DNA of 64,000 nucleotides from Timema cristinae. Taxonomy: Eukaryota; Arthropoda; Insecta; Phasmatodea; Timematidae. The position numbers and the translations under genes were made by a program. Where the stretch lies: positions 35,821 to 99,820 of the forward strand of contig JBCFYV010002383.1 in assembly GCA_039000515.1 (NCBI GenBank), in the 5' to 3' direction. Within the stretch, counting starts at the first letter, position 1; every line of letters starts with the position of its first letter. Under the pieces are notes generated by a model. It was not told the DNA's origin. It ran no database searches and was given only the letters and a program-made list of their open reading frames with translations. This document shows positions 11,190 to 22,789 of this stretch, one piece after another.

Positions 11190-12284
11190 GTAAAAAAAAA
11201 TAATTAGCATAAGCAGAAGTATTTTAAGGTGAGATGGAAGGGAATGTGTGTTAAACTCTATATTTTCTCAAAATTTTATGTCAAATTTTTGTTGGTATTA
11301 ATAAATAAAAAATTGCTACAGTAGATACATTTAGCTAAATTTTATACACACGTTAATCTCAACAAGACCTGATTCAGTGGCCGCATGATCTAAGGCGTCA
11401 CTCTTGCAATACACTAAATGGTTTTCCGATATTCCTCCACAGAAATGTAGATACAATTTCTCTTGTGTCAGTTTTCATTTCTGCACTCATTAGATAAACA
11501 GTTAAACAGACAAGGATACAGAATTAAATTAAAACAAAAATTTTAGTCACACAATTTAGCTCAAAGTTATACTATGGCTTTCGAGGAGACCTGCAACGCT
11601 TGCAGCTCTAATCTTATGTTAACGCTCAGATATTTCCCTTAAATCCTCCTCCCACCTCCTCCTTCAGCTTCCATACTTCACCACAAGCCAAGGAGTTCAT
11701 AGGGCACCTGATGCCGAGTCACAATACCCTCATGAAAACTTTCCCTTCAAAACAACACACTTACTGTCACTAAGAATTACAAAACCTGAAATATATTGAA
11801 TATATAATCTTCTGGGTTGTGTAGTTGACTTTACTAAACTAAACTAAAATGTATATAGAAGATGAGGGGGTGGGGTTGTGGGAGGGGGGCAGCTTTGTGA
11901 CATTAAAGTTATTGGTTGCCAATTGCCAAAATGTGTTAACTACCTAAAATTAAACCAAATAGCTTGTAGCTAAGGCTAACATTAACTATGATGCTGGGGC
12001 TCTGATCTAAATAATTGATTCAGAATTATTTTTTTTCCCAAAAAGTAATTCCATCTTCTTACTAGTTGCGTGTCCATTAAAATTTACCCAATATTCACCC
12101 AATTCATCTTCTCCTCTTTAGTTTAAGACAACAACTAGTATTTGCCTTAGACTATATGGATTAAAAAATGTATACAAAAATAAGTATATTATGTTTGACA
12201 TGAAAAGGTTCAAGCTTACCTTGCTTGGTTCCACTATTGTGTGGTGTATAAGATAAGGTCATATATAATCAATTTTGGTAGGCC
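11190..12284. other. Intron 3, nothing recognised
   Basis: AT-rich to moderate, with C-rich tract 11645-11670. No supported frame, RNA or transposon end. Confidence 0.4.
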
Positions 12285-12535
12285 TGCTTTGGTGGTCACA
12301 TGGTCTAACGCGCTACTCTTGTATTGGGCTAGACTGCCGAAGATGGGGAGATTGTGGTTTGATATTGGTTGGGTGCACTGAGGGTGGTTTTTCCTAAATG
12401 GTTCTCCACTCTCCCGCCATACAAATATGGTGCATTTCCTCTAAATAAAGCCTTCCTGATCCCTAACCCAAAAGCATAATTAGTACACAGGCTTATAACC
12501 CGAACGAGTAGTAAGACACAGTTCTAAACAAAATC
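12285..12535 (+). mobile_element. SINE family A, subfamily 2 (copy A4)
   Basis: This copy has the TGGTCACATGGTCTAACGCGC head, close to class II (Leu/Ser-type) tRNA A boxes, a decayed B box and the shared tail (TATAACCCGAACGAGTAGTA). Flanks TTTTGGTA and TCTTGGTA suggest an imperfect target duplication. Confidence 0.87.
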
Positions 12536-12698
12536 TTGGTAAGACTGCTACCTGTCAGGGTAAACAGGGTATATGTATATGACAAAGACGAAGCACTATG
12601 TGGGTGGAAGGAAGTCACTAAACATAGGCGTGGATGTCAAAGGGGGGGGAGGAAACTTTAAACTAGCATATTAATGTGCCACGCATGGATGGTTGCAG

Positions 12699-12882
12699 TC
12701 CCCCACACCCAACTATCATGAGGAGCTTTACCTGGAGCTACTCAAGGAGCACACAGAGCTACAACATGCCTTCCAGAGGTCGCAGCTAGACCACCGGCTG
12801 ATGGAGAGGCTCGATCATGAGCTGGTGCTGGCCTCTGCGCAGAACAAGGAGCTGAAGAAGGCACTCAAACAAGCTGTGGCAG
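12699..12882 (+). CDS. Host gene exon 4: coiled coil
   Basis: The acceptor is GGTTGCAG and the donor GGCAG|GTGAGT, giving 184 nt in phase 0-1. The product is 61 residues, beginning SPTPNYHEELYLELLKEHTE and ending NKELKKALKQAVA, with a regular leucine heptad over nearly all its length (LELLKEH.., LMERLDHELVLA). GC content is clearly higher than the flanking introns, as expected for a real exon. The product resembles many coiled-coil proteins. I do not assign a family. Confidence 0.82.
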
Positions 12883-13067
12883 GTGAGTCATGCCACATAT
12901 CAGCGTGCCAGTCGGTCACAAGTCATTGATTTATAGCTGACCCATTACATCATGACCCAGACTAAACTAAACTATATTTTTAAACCAAACAGTTTTTCTT
13001 TCTCCTTCCAGGTGAATTCTGGTTTAGTTTATCTTACATTTTCTCCTGTGCTTTCCTCTCATGAATA

Positions 13068-13160
13068 AAATCAAACCCGTGTCAATGGTCACATGGTCTA
13101 ACTTGTCACTCTCGTGTTCGACTAGGTTGTCTATGACAAAGAGATCAGGTTTATTTTATG
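13068..13160 (+). mobile_element. SINE family A head fragment (copy A5)
   Basis: Only the tRNA-like head is clear: GTCACATGGTCTAAC, ACTCTCGTGTTCGACTAG, then AGAGATCAGGTTT. The body and 3' tail are missing. Confidence 0.65.
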
Positions 13161-13297
13161 ATTTAATTTTGGTATTGAATCGTCCCTTTTCAAAGGTAGC
13201 CATGAAAAGTTTTGCTATATGAAACTAAACAGCAAACTTTTTCCAGTCAATGATAAGCTTTTCCCTATATTATAGAGGCATATTTAACAATGATATC

Positions 13298-13552
13298 GAG
13301 CCGCTTCCTTAGCCGCACGGCTTAATGCGTTACTCTCGTAGTAGACTAGAATTCCATTGTTGGAGAGATTGAGGTTTGAATCTCGGTCGCGTGTCTGAGG
13401 GTGGTTTACCTAAAGTGGTTTTACATTCTTCCTCCAAGCATATATGTGTACACTTCCTTTAAATATAACTTTACTAATCCCTAAAATGATTAGGGTAGTT
13501 ATTACATAAGCATATAACCCAAACGGATAGTAAGACGCGGTGCTAAAAAAAA
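13298..13552 (+). mobile_element. SINE family A, subfamily 2 (copy A6)
   Basis: Head TTAGCCGCACGGCTTAATGC, B box GAGGTTTGAATCTCGG, and tail ATATAACCCAAACGGATAGT ending GACGCGGTGCTAAAAAAA. It ends about 60 bp before the exon 5 acceptor, so it supplies part of the sequence just upstream of the branch-point region. Confidence 0.9.
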
Positions 13553-13614
13553 TTACTTTCGTTTTGCGGTGGTGTCATCTAAACAAGTCATCTCCTCTTT
13601 TCCATTGTTTGAAG

Positions 13615-13757
13615 TGGGAAAAGCAAGCAAGGTGAACTCCAAGATGTCAGCCCAGGTGCAGGAGTGTCAGGCGCGGGAAGCAGCACTCCAGACTGAGAAC
13701 TTGGAACTACGAGAACAAAACGAGTTGCTCGAGTTTCGCATCCTGGAGCTAGAGAAT
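13615..13757 (+). CDS. Host gene exon 5: coiled coil
   Basis: The acceptor is CATTGTTTGAAG and the donor GAGAAT|GTAAGG, giving 143 nt in phase 1-0. Joined to exon 4 it reads AVAG then VGKASKVNSKMSAQVQECQA and a strong leucine zipper, ENLELREQNELLEFRILELE. An alternative in-frame acceptor nine bases downstream (GGGAAAAG) would drop three residues. The heptads are continuous with exon 4 in spirit but begin after a short basic linker. Confidence 0.8.
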
Positions 13758-14206
13758 GTAAGGGGCTGTGTGACGCCTTTCTGAAAGAGTTAAAATATGT
13801 ATTGCACACTTCTTCTGAAAATTATCAGATTTATTGCTCACCAACTTCATGCAACAGTTTATTTGAGAAACTTTATTTAATCTTCTTTACTAAATTAAAA
13901 AATACCTTAGCTTACATCTTCAAATCCCAAATAATAATAAATTAGTTCCAATTCAAAATTTATTCAAAGAGTTTTGATTTGGTTTGGTTATAATATTGTT
14001 GGAGATGATATTATAGAAATAAACCTAATTACAATACAATAGTTAAATTTCATCCACCTTTAGGCAGGTGTATTTTTTTGTGCCCCAAAGCATACCCTTA
14101 AACCTCTTTTCCAATTGAGACCAGGACAAACTTAGCTGTGAGTGCCAGCTCCTGTAAACTTATTTGTTTAACTTTTTTAATATATTATAAATAATGTTTT
14201 CTTCAG
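13758..14206. other. Intron 5
   Basis: Short AT-rich intron with no recognised repeat. Ends in TTTTCTTCAG. Confidence 0.6.
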
Positions 14207-14347
14207 CTATCCGCCCGTGGGTCTGTGCTCGACACATGTGATGCATGTACTGACACTGACGGAATCATGGACTCGAATGAATCTTCCATGTATCCAAATC
14301 GAGACTTGATGAGCGATGCAGATCTTGGTGTATATGACTTAGTGATG
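14207..14347 (+). CDS. Host gene exon 6: acidic Cys/Asp/Ser-rich linker
   Basis: The acceptor is TTTTCTTCAG and the donor GTGATG|GTGAGT, giving 141 nt in phase 0-0. The 47 residues begin LSARGSVLDTCDACTDTDGI and continue with MDSNESSMYPNRD, DADLGVYDLVM. Not coiled coil; many Asp/Ser residues and two Cys. It is followed by an intron of more than 8 kb that took the full-length LINE insertion. Confidence 0.78.
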
Positions 14348-15241
14348 GTGAGTGAAATTAAATACCTATTATTGTTGTATTTTACAGGTCAATAATGGAA
14401 ATCATTTTGTTTTCAAACGTTAACAAAATGTCTCCCCCCGCGGGACGGGTTTAGAATAGTTCTGCAGTAACCCCTGCTTGTCATAAAAGGCTATTTAAAG
14501 GGGAGGCTTCTGTGCAGGACGAAACTCGTGCAGGACAAACCTCTATCTTTCGCCTCCTTTTCTTCTTCTTTCCCTTTCACTCTTTTTTTCCTTCTTTTCC
14601 CTTCGCTTTCTTTTTTCCTTACCTCTTTCATCCCTCCCCCTGCCGTTCAGTCCTTCATGAAAGCTTTAAGGCTCCACTGTTGATGACCTTGGCAGCTAAC
14701 ACGGCCCTCCTTGGACAATTATTGAATACCACTGCACTTGAGCTCCTTCATGAGAGTGCGCCGGTTGTAATATCTTATTATAAGGGCCTTAGGGATGACA
14801 ATAACCGGGTACCCTACTTTGAGAATAGATCAATTGCGTTCATGAGGGCTCGGACGTAAAATTGGCACTTTCCTGCACCCACTTGCTGCGATGACCTCTC
14901 TCCTGACGCTGCCCCATGTGAAGATTGTCATGTCAAGGGTCGTGTGGGGTTTCTCGTCATGAGGGTTAACAGGGCCTCATTTGGTAGAACCAACTTGGAT
15001 CACCCTGGGTCTACAATCTGAGTATTGTGCAGGTTGTCCCCATAAAAAGGCATGGCCATCTCCATTGTCGTAGTTGACACCTTACTGTCCGCTACCACCA
15101 TACTGCCAAACCTTGCAAACAACTCACTGCCTGGCCCTTCACACGGCTGTAATATTGATAAAAGGCGGAAATGGGTAAGGCCGTCCAGCCCTGTAATCAT
15201 GGAAAACCAGGAAGTGGAGGCCCCAGTCTCACTTCCTGGTA

Positions 15242-16142
15242 ATGTCTCGAGTAGAGGATAATGAAAGTCTAAAGCGAGTAAGCCCATTTATCCTCGAAAA
15301 AGTGATAAATGGTGCAGCACAATCTGACATATCAATCAGAAAACTGCGTGATGGCACAATCATGATACAAACAATGACTGACATTCAGTCCTCAAGAGTA
15401 ATGGCAATCTCAAAAATACCGTTTAGCAATACGTATCATATACCAGTGAAGGTGGAACCTCACAGGTTCCTCAATGTTTACAAGGGAGTGGTCACTTGCA
15501 ATAACCTCGACTGCGTAAGCATTGAGGATATCTGTGAGGAGCTTTCGGGTCAGCACGTCGCTGAAGTGTACCGCATTGTCACCAGAAAAAATGGACAAGA
15601 GAAAAAAACTTACTAGTATATCCTCACTTTTGTGACACCTACCCTTCCAAAGGAGGTCCGAGTAGGTTTCCACGGGCTCAGGGTCCAGCCGTATGTCCCT
15701 AAGCCTCGACACTGTTATCAGTGCCAGGAATTTGGGAATATGAAGCTGTGATGCCGTGATGAGCCAATCCATGCGGATTGTGGACAGGAGGCTCACGATA
15801 CGCCATGTGAATCTCCTAAGTACTGCGTCAACTGCAAGAGTCCACATTCTGCCTGGTCTCGGGCCTGTCTGAAATGGAAGGTAGAGAAAAAAGTCCCGGA
15901 GATTCAATCCGAAAAAAAGATCTCATATGCCCAGGCACGCAAGGAATACGTATCAAGTCAGACTCCGGTATTTCAAACCTCATATAGCCAGATTGTCAGT
16001 CAGAAATTCAAATGTCCCAACTGCCATTGCGCAGTTAATCTCGCTAAGACGTCAACGCGACTTGTGCCATTGGTTTCTACTCGAGACATCCATAGTGATA
16101 ACGTGCCAACTAAGGTGGCGCCGAAATTGTACAGGAGGTAAA
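15242..16142 (+). pseudogene. LINE ORF1 (gag-like, CCHC zinc knuckles), broken
   Basis: Open from MSRVEDNESLKRVSPF to a TAG at 15614, then in the same frame a knuckle region: PKPRHCYQCQEFG, a TGA at about 15749, and CVNCKSPHSAWSRAC. An ISYAQARKEYVSSQTP block follows, typical of the segment after the knuckles in I/Jockey ORF1 proteins. ORF1 proteins of this group bind element RNA. At least two in-frame stops make this copy non-functional. The alternative that it is a host zinc-knuckle gene is unlikely, given the downstream EN-RT. Confidence 0.85.
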
Positions 16143-16629
16143 ACTGCCACCAAGGTTGTCTCCCCTACCCGTAAAAATGAAAGGCCCTCCTAGAGAAAAC
16201 CCCCCAAGCCCACCTCGTGGGTCCCTCCCGAGCTCACCATTAGGAACCCCTCCGAGCCCGCCTCGGGGTAAAAAACAACTGGCGGCCATTATTGAGCCGC
16301 CCATTCTTTTAACTGTGAAATCAGAGGAAAAGGTTGGGGGTGGAACGGGTGATGCTGCAAAAGCAAGTCCCATTGTGCTCTGAAAAAAGCACAATGAGGG
16401 ACCACCGAAATAATAATTAAAAAAAATAAAGTCTGTGCCTAAGACTTCCCTGAAGGACTCAGTACCCCAGTTTCTCCTATGAAAACTAAAACCTCTCATA
16501 AAAAAAGAGGTCCAAGAAAGGCTCTCTCAACCACGTGGGCACATTAAGGTCCTAAATCAATTTTTATTTCTTAGGGATAATGTTATAGATTGCTCGGATT
16601 AAAATACATAATTTATATCATTAAATGTC

Positions 16630-19600
16630 ACTATTATAATGAAATTGTAGGGGTTTCTATGCTCGTGTAGAGGAAATTAAACAACTAAGCTCTTCCCTGC
16701 ATCCTCTCATCTTGTGTGTGCAGGAAACACACTTCCGCCCAAATGACAACCCGATGCTTCGTGGGTACGATGTATATCGTAACGACAAGCCATTCTTTGA
16801 TCGGGCTAGCGGAGGTGTGGCTATATTCGCACGAAGCAATATATATCATAAACATATTAATATTATATCTGATCTCCAGTGATCGCTGTCTGAATCTCCC
16901 TTGCTATGGAAGTGACAGTGTGCTACATCTACCTCCCACCATGTGAACGTGTTGCAAAGAGGAGCCTGGAGGTCCTCTTTATACAACATCCCGCCCCCTA
17001 TATCATCTTGGGGGACTTTAACGCGCATAACCTGGTGTGGGGGTCTAATTTTACAGACGCCCGTGGGAGGATGGTAGAGGATATTCTTGTCTCGAGAAAC
17101 CTTGTGTTAATGAACACTGGGACCCAGACACATTTCTCCACCTTTAATGGTGTATCTTCTACCAACAAACTAACTCATTGTAGCCCCAGGATCACTTTTC
17201 AATTCCTTTGGGAGGTTCACTCGCACCTTTGTGGCAGTGATCATTTTCCCATTCTGCTTTCACCACTCCAAGATCCGCCAAGTACATCATGGGTACCCCA
17301 ATGGGTGCTTAAATGTGCTGACAGGAATAAATTCTGTGAGTTCGCCATATTTCATGAAACCCATTCTCCTGACGTCGATGTTAAGACTGGGCATTTTACT
17401 TCGCCGGTCATCCCTGAATCCTCGCCAAATAAACGCTACCGTCCTGTTCCCTGGTGGAGTGAGGAGTGTCATTTGGCTATTTCTGACCGTCGAAGAGCCC
17501 TACGTCTCTTTAATCGTCATCCTACTTTGGAGAATCTGGAGCCATTCCGGATTCTACGTGCTCGAGCTTGCCATGTTATTCGAGGAAGCAGAAAATAATC
17601 TTGGAGATAATTTATTCCTACCCTTACAATTTCCACTCCCACAACTAAGGTTTGGGATAATATTCGTAAATTACGTAGAAGTAAAAATTCCATTAATAAT
17701 ATAACTGCCCTCATGCCCAACAGTTCTCTTGTCTCCTCCCCTGTGGAGGTCATCAACATATTGGTCTCGATGTTCGTCGCAATCTCTAGCACTGCGAGAC
17801 ACTCTAACGAGTTCACAGTCCATAAGTAGAACATGGAGTGCCATACTATTGATTTTGGTTAGTCGGGGCGGGGAGGATTATAACTCCCCCTTTACTATGG
17901 ATGAACTGACCTATACCCTGTCCTAGGCAGGCAGCACGGCTTCGGTCCAAACAACATTCACTCTGAGATGTTGCGCCAGCTGTCCCCTGCCGGACATGCA
18001 TTTCTTTTAGACCTCTACAATAGTGTTTGGGAATCTTATCAGTTCCCATCACTATGGAGACAAGCGACCATTATTCCTATCCATTAAAGTGGCAGATAAA
18101 TTAGAACCAACTAGCTATAGACCCATAGCCTTAACTAGTTGTGTATGCAAAATATTAGAAAAAATTATTAATAAAAGATTTATATATTTAGAATCCCGCA
18201 ATCTACTATCTGATATGCAATGTGGTTTCCGCCTTAACCGATCCACAGTGGATCACCTTGTTCGCCTTGAGACAGCCATTCGTGACGCCTTCCTCCTTAA
18301 ACATCACCTCTTGGCTGAATTCTTTGATTTGGCGGTACAGCATTTTAAGGACCCATTTTAATTGGGGGTTCCGAGGGAACTTCCCGCTTTTTATAGATAA
18401 TTTTATGTCAGATAGACACTTCCGGGTAAGGTTAAAAATATGTCATCCGATGAGTTTATTCAAAATATGAGGTTTGTCAGGACAGTATTTTAAGCTGTAC
18501 GTTTTCCACCATCGCAATAAACAGCATTGTGGAAATGTGCGCTTACCTGTCTTTTATGCCTTTTTATAGATTACTACGCAATTTATTGCAGTTCGTCGAG
18601 TCTCCACAGGGCTGAACGGCATATACAGCTCGTTGTAAACAATTTATGGTGGTGGGCATTGCGTAGTGGCTTTCGCTTCTCCTCAGCCAAGACGATGGTC
18701 GGCCACTTCCATAGATTACGTGGAATACAACCAGCACCCAATATTTCAATAAACAACATTGTTTTACCTATCTCAGAGACTGTAAGGTTCCTGGGACTTT
18801 TATTTGATTTTAAACTATCTTGGATCCCCCACATCAAAGACCTGAAAGCGAGGTGTGCTAAAGCATTGAATTTACTTAAAGTAGTTAGTGATCGCTCTTG
18901 GAGTGCTGACAGAGAGACCTTGATGCGCCTCTATAGGACCTTGGTGAGATCCAAATTTGATTACGGCAGTTTTGTTTATGGATCATCGAGACCTTCGGCA
19001 TTAAAGATGCTAGATAGTGTCCACCATGCTGGCATTCGACTGGCTACTGGTGCTTTTCGTACCAGTCCAGTCATCAGCATCTGTGCTTATGCCGGTGAGC
19101 CCCCTCTCTCTTACCGGCGGTCCTATCTTCTGGCATTTTACGTGTCGAAACTGCATTGCATGCCAAAGCATGTTGCTTACCGTCCTGTGTTCCATCCTCC
19201 CAATCGTGTCTTGTATGAAACCAAATGGCGTAGTGCAAGGCCAGTTGGGATCTGAATGCTATCGGTTTTCGGCACATGTGTGATAGTCGTGCCAAAGGCT
19301 ATCCCCACCTCTCCAGGTCGAGTTTCTCTCTGGAAGATACGCCTTTTGAAATGCCATTTTGATATTGCCAAGTTTTCTGAAGCGACCATCCCACATGTTA
19401 TATATGAGAGGACCTTTAACGAGCTCCTCTCCACTCGCTTTCATAGCTTTCAGCGCATTTACATGGATGGTTCAAAATGTGGAGCCTCTGTTGAATGCGC
19501 TTTTTATGAAAGGAAATAACTTTAAATTTTGCTTACCTAGTGAATCCAGTGTTTTTACGGCGGAATTATACGCCATTTAAAAATGTTTGGTTTATCTTGT

Positions 19601-19912
19601 CACCGTTCAGTTCTCATCTGCATGGATTCCACGACTGCTCTGTTGGCATTGTCCACTCTCTACTCCTGGAATCCCCTTGTGCAGATGATACATGAGCAAA
19701 TTTTAAAAATTGATTCATTAAGCACTCGGCTCGCCTTTTTCTGGATTCCTGGTCACGCTGGTCTTTCAGGAAATGAACTGGCGCAACAGTTAGCCAAAGA
19801 ATCGGTCCATCTTCCTCCTGAGGCGAGTCTGGGTGTCATGTTTTTAGACCTGAAAGTTTATGTTCGGCGTGGGTTCTTACACACCGGGCATGAGCAGTGG
19901 GTTTCCAATAAC
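16630..19912 (+). pseudogene. LINE ORF2: endonuclease-RT-RNase H, broken
   Basis: The endonuclease N-terminus (LILCVQETHFRP, catalytic Glu) is in one frame. The middle (LGDFNAHNLVWGS) and C-terminus (GSDHFPILL) lie in the frame 16906-17598. RT blocks begin near 18120 (PIALTSCVCKILEKIINKRF) and an RNase H block WIPGHAGLSGNELAQ is near 19740-19790. Fragments lie in several frames, with missing catalytic residues in RT (see the parent element). It nicks DNA and copies RNA in living relatives; this copy cannot. Confidence 0.88.
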
Positions 19913-20091
19913 AATAATAATGATAATAATAATAATAATAATGATAATAATAATAACAACCACCTCTTACATTCAATCCTGCTGTCTTACTTCATTGATA
20001 CATCACTGTCCTTCCAGTGTTGTCAGAATGTAAACTCTCTCACACTAGGTAATTACCTGCATTTAATCATTCACCAACTCGCAGTATTATA

Positions 20092-20502
20092 GGAACATTT
20101 TAAAGTTATCACTTTTTCATTTCAGCCTTCTATTTTGGAAATCAAAGATAGCAAATTTTTAAAAAATCAGGAAATTGGACTGGTTTGGAATGTAGCAGTA
20201 GACAGTCTGACATCTTTGTGATGGTTACAATATCTTATCTTTAGGCCAGAAGGTCCTGCAGAGCCATACACCAAACTGCTGTGATATTATTTGATTTAAC
20301 TAAATCTCTTCATAGAGGTGCATTAAGATTTTCCTATTGGCACCCCAAGAGTGACTTTTAACTGCTTTGAGCAATTTGAGAGATCAAACACACCTCATTC
20401 AAAAATGCTTAGAATCATAAAAGGTCCCAAGGACATGATAAAACAACATTATTCATTAAAATAGGATAGGCACAATATAGAGTTTATTCAGATATGTCTT
20501 GA

Positions 20503-20558
<56 letters not shown>

Positions 20559-20560
20559 GG
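20092..20560. other. Intron 6 stretch with (TTA)n microsatellite
   Basis: (ATT)n at about 20502-20560, around 19 units. Nothing else is recognised upstream of it. Confidence 0.7.
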
Positions 20561-20564
20561 TGTT

Positions 20565-20890
20565 CTCTCTTATGACAGGTCCATTCCTTTTGTCATTTAA
20601 CTTAGATTGCCATTGCACCCTGTTGTCTGCCTCCAACTTCAGTTCTCAGAATTTACTTTTTTCCTTCAAGTCATCCAATATTTGAGTCCTCCTCCTTCGT
20701 AAGCTCCACTTTACCTCAACCTTTCCTCTAATTACATCATGCAGAAGACTGTTCTTCATAAGAATGTGTCTGATCCAGTATTGAAGAGTCATATCAAAAA
20801 TTGTTCTCTTCTCACCTACTCTTCTTAGGACTTTTTCATTTGTCCCCCTGTCTTTCTACCTAATCTTCTCATGTCTTGATATGAGGTTAA
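20565..20890 (-). mobile_element. LINE 3'-terminal ORF2 remnant
   Basis: Read on the minus strand the segment gives KVLRRVGEKRTIF, WIRHILMKNSLLHDVIRG and a RRRRTQILDDLKEK block with one stop. This is the characteristic C-terminal tail of arthropod LINE ORF2 proteins (pattern: W-hydrophobic-H-x-LRRN-LLHDVIEGK). The element is truncated at both ends and not related in sequence to the LINE at 14.4-20 kb. Confidence 0.75.
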
Positions 20891-21204
20891 ATGGGTTTTT
20901 TTTCTACTTCCAGCCTGGGGCCTGGGTCAGTTTTTTATTCAATCTTTATAATTTTACATTACAGTCATGCTAAGGCTGTCATTGCTTCAGGTTATATTTA
21001 TATACCCTATATATATAATATATAATTTTTTTTATAACAGTTTATCAAGGCATACCTTAATAAACTTTTGTAACACCACAATCTTAATTCATATTTCATA
21101 TCACACCCACTCTTTTTATCACTGTAAATCATTTGTAATTATTTGTTTGATATTCATCATAGACTTATCAATAATAAATTTATCTTTAATCATAATGAGG
21201 CTAA

Positions 21205-21545
21205 TGTCAGTAATCATCATCATCACGAACAGTTTTCAGCCACTGGCTGGGTCTGTTTGAAACATAAGCCCTTACAACTTCTCCTTTCTCCCCTCCACCT
21301 CTCTCCCTTACCCTTGGCCTAGTCCTCTTCTCTCTCCTCCACACTCCCTTCAGCCCCCTGTCACTTGACCTCCTCCCTTCCACTTCAATATCCAACATAT
21401 TCTTTGTTATCTTCTTCTCCTCTATTCTCTTCACATGGCTGTACCACCTTAGTTGTGACTCCTCTTTCCTCTCTTGCACTGGTTCCTCCTTAACTATTCC
21501 TCTCACACTCTCATTTCTCATGCTACTTATCCTTATCACTCCTAG
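21205..21545 (-). mobile_element. Second LINE 3'-terminal ORF2 remnant
   Basis: Minus-strand frame containing EESQLRWYSHVKRIEEKKIT and NMLDIEVEGRRSSDRG. The LRWxxHVxR(I/M)...KxxGRRxxGRxxxxW pattern is the classic C-terminus of many animal LINE ORF2 proteins. Open for about 110 codons but lacking any catalytic domain. Confidence 0.72.
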
Positions 21546-21574
21546 ATTATTTTTCAGAATTTTATTTCACTGGA

Positions 21575-21813
21575 CCCGCCTTGGTGGCATAGTTGGCTAA
21601 CGCGCTAGTCGTGTTGAGCTAGACTGCTGAGGACGGGGAGATCGAGGTTCGAATCTCGGTCGGGTGAACTTTTTTTTCCCTAAATGGTTTTCCACTCTCC
21701 CTCCACGCAAATGCGAGTTCACTTCCTCTAATTCAACCTTCCCAATTCCTAATCCATTAGCGTAATTAGTACTTAAAGCATATAACTCGAAAGGGTAGTA
21801 AGACGCGCTGCTA

Positions 21814-21844
<31 letters not shown>
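21575..21844 (+). mobile_element. SINE family A (copy A7, with TSD)
   Basis: Full family A structure with an 11-bp target duplication ATTTCACTGGA at 21564-21574 and 21845-21855, and a (TAA)n tail of about ten units. The long pure tail and close match to A1 suggest a young insertion. Confidence 0.94.
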
Positions 21845-21845
<1 letters not shown>

Positions 21846-21877
21846 TTTCACTGGATTGAATACTGCTTTATCCTGCT

Positions 21878-22385
21878 TAGGGATGTAGTATCAGAAGAAA
21901 AGTATCGATACCATACTAGTATCAAAATAAAAGTATCAATATAGAAACGCACATACATTTTTCTTATATGTCTGCTTGGGGCACTCTTGAGTTTACAACA
22001 AAAGCTTATTTTGTTTGGTTTGTGATGATCTTGCTCACTGATAAAGGAAGGGGTAGTAAACTGGTCGCCACTCGCCCCGGCATACATCAGGCTGTATTGA
22101 TAAACAAAGATGAAAGAACAGCTACGGATTATGATGAGCTAGAAGAGATTTAATACTAGAGTTGGTCCTTGCTTGTCATCCAGAAAATGAGTGAGAATTG
22201 AGAAATAGTGCCATTTGTACTTCCTCCACAGCACACCCTAGTAAACATTTAATCCTAGCATGAGCGAAGATAACTAAATGTTGTTTCTTTCGATATCGAT
22301 CTGATACCGGAGTGTGAGTACTTAATATCAGTAAAAGTATTGGGGAAAAAAGTATTAAATTATAGATACTTTTGTCACATCCCTA
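21878..22385. mobile_element. hAT-type MITE with perfect 8-bp target duplication
   Basis: Ends are TAGGGATG... and ...CATCCCTA, flanked by identical 8-bp copies of ATCCTGCT (21870-21877 and 22386-22393). An 8-bp duplication and TAGGG-type short TIRs are hAT hallmarks. It is 508 bp with no transposase. The subterminal regions are rich in GTATC/GATAC words (GTATCGATACCATAC on the left, GATATCGATCTGATACC on the right) that could be transposase binding sites. Confidence 0.9.
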
Positions 22386-22544
22386 ATCCTGCTTCTTCAT
22401 TACCCACATTTCTGCTGTGTATGTCGATATTGGTACATATTATGTCCTGTAGATCCCTCCTTTAAACTTATACTTTAGTCAAAGCAATAAATCACAAAAT
22501 CAGTAATTTGTTGTCTTTTGAAGTATGTACTTGTATGTGTGCAG

Positions 22545-22709
22545 GATTATGAGCATGAAGACTTGAAGAGTAGATTGCTCCAAGTAGCCAAGACACTTCA
22601 GAATGCTCCGGACAAGAGCTGCCTTCTCCAAATACTTGCTCTACTGGACAGCTATGAACAAAGACTGGACATTGAATGCTTGGGGTCACTAAACAAGAGT
22701 ATATCTTTG
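22545..22709 (+). CDS. Host gene exon 7: helical segment
   Basis: The acceptor is GTGTGCAG and the donor TCTTTG|GTGAGT, giving 165 nt in phase 0-0. The 55 residues begin DYEHEDLKSRLLQVAKTLQN and contain LLQILALLDSYEQRLDIE, an amphipathic helix pair rather than an extended coiled coil. No family assigned. It follows the LINE-laden intron 6. Confidence 0.78.
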
Positions 22710-22789
22710 GTGAGTTATTTATGAAACAAAAATAAACTAATAATAGACAATTTTTAAATCATTGTATTATGTTTGTCGTCATGGTCGCT

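Larger units (their letters stand above)
14430..19965 (+). mobile_element. I/Jockey-type non-LTR retrotransposon, copy 2 (nearly full length, dead), in intron 6
   Basis: Same family as copy 1 at the left edge and in the same orientation. The order is 5' UTR (from about 14430), gag-like ORF1 with CCHC knuckles (15242-16142), APE-type endonuclease (about 16630-17260), RT (about 18090-19255) and RNase H (about 19450-19910). Stops and frameshifts occur throughout. Compared with copy 1 it has a 22-bp deletion removing the first catalytic Asp block of RT (near 18333), and the second residue of the DD box is changed (FIDYYAIY, near 18567). The sequence shared with copy 1 stops at about 19911 and is replaced by an (AAT)n-rich tail, so the 3' part present in copy 1 is missing. 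Confidence 0.92.

Noticed and set aside
14512..14859. 115-codon frame with an FFFFPFHSFF signal-like start
   Set aside because: Lies in the LINE 5' region; the hydrophobic start comes from a TTC/TTT-rich tract. Not convincing as a gene.
16110..16499. Gly/Arg-rich minus-strand frame of 129 codons
   Set aside because: It is antisense to the Pro/Ser-rich end of the LINE ORF1 region; composition and overlap explain it.
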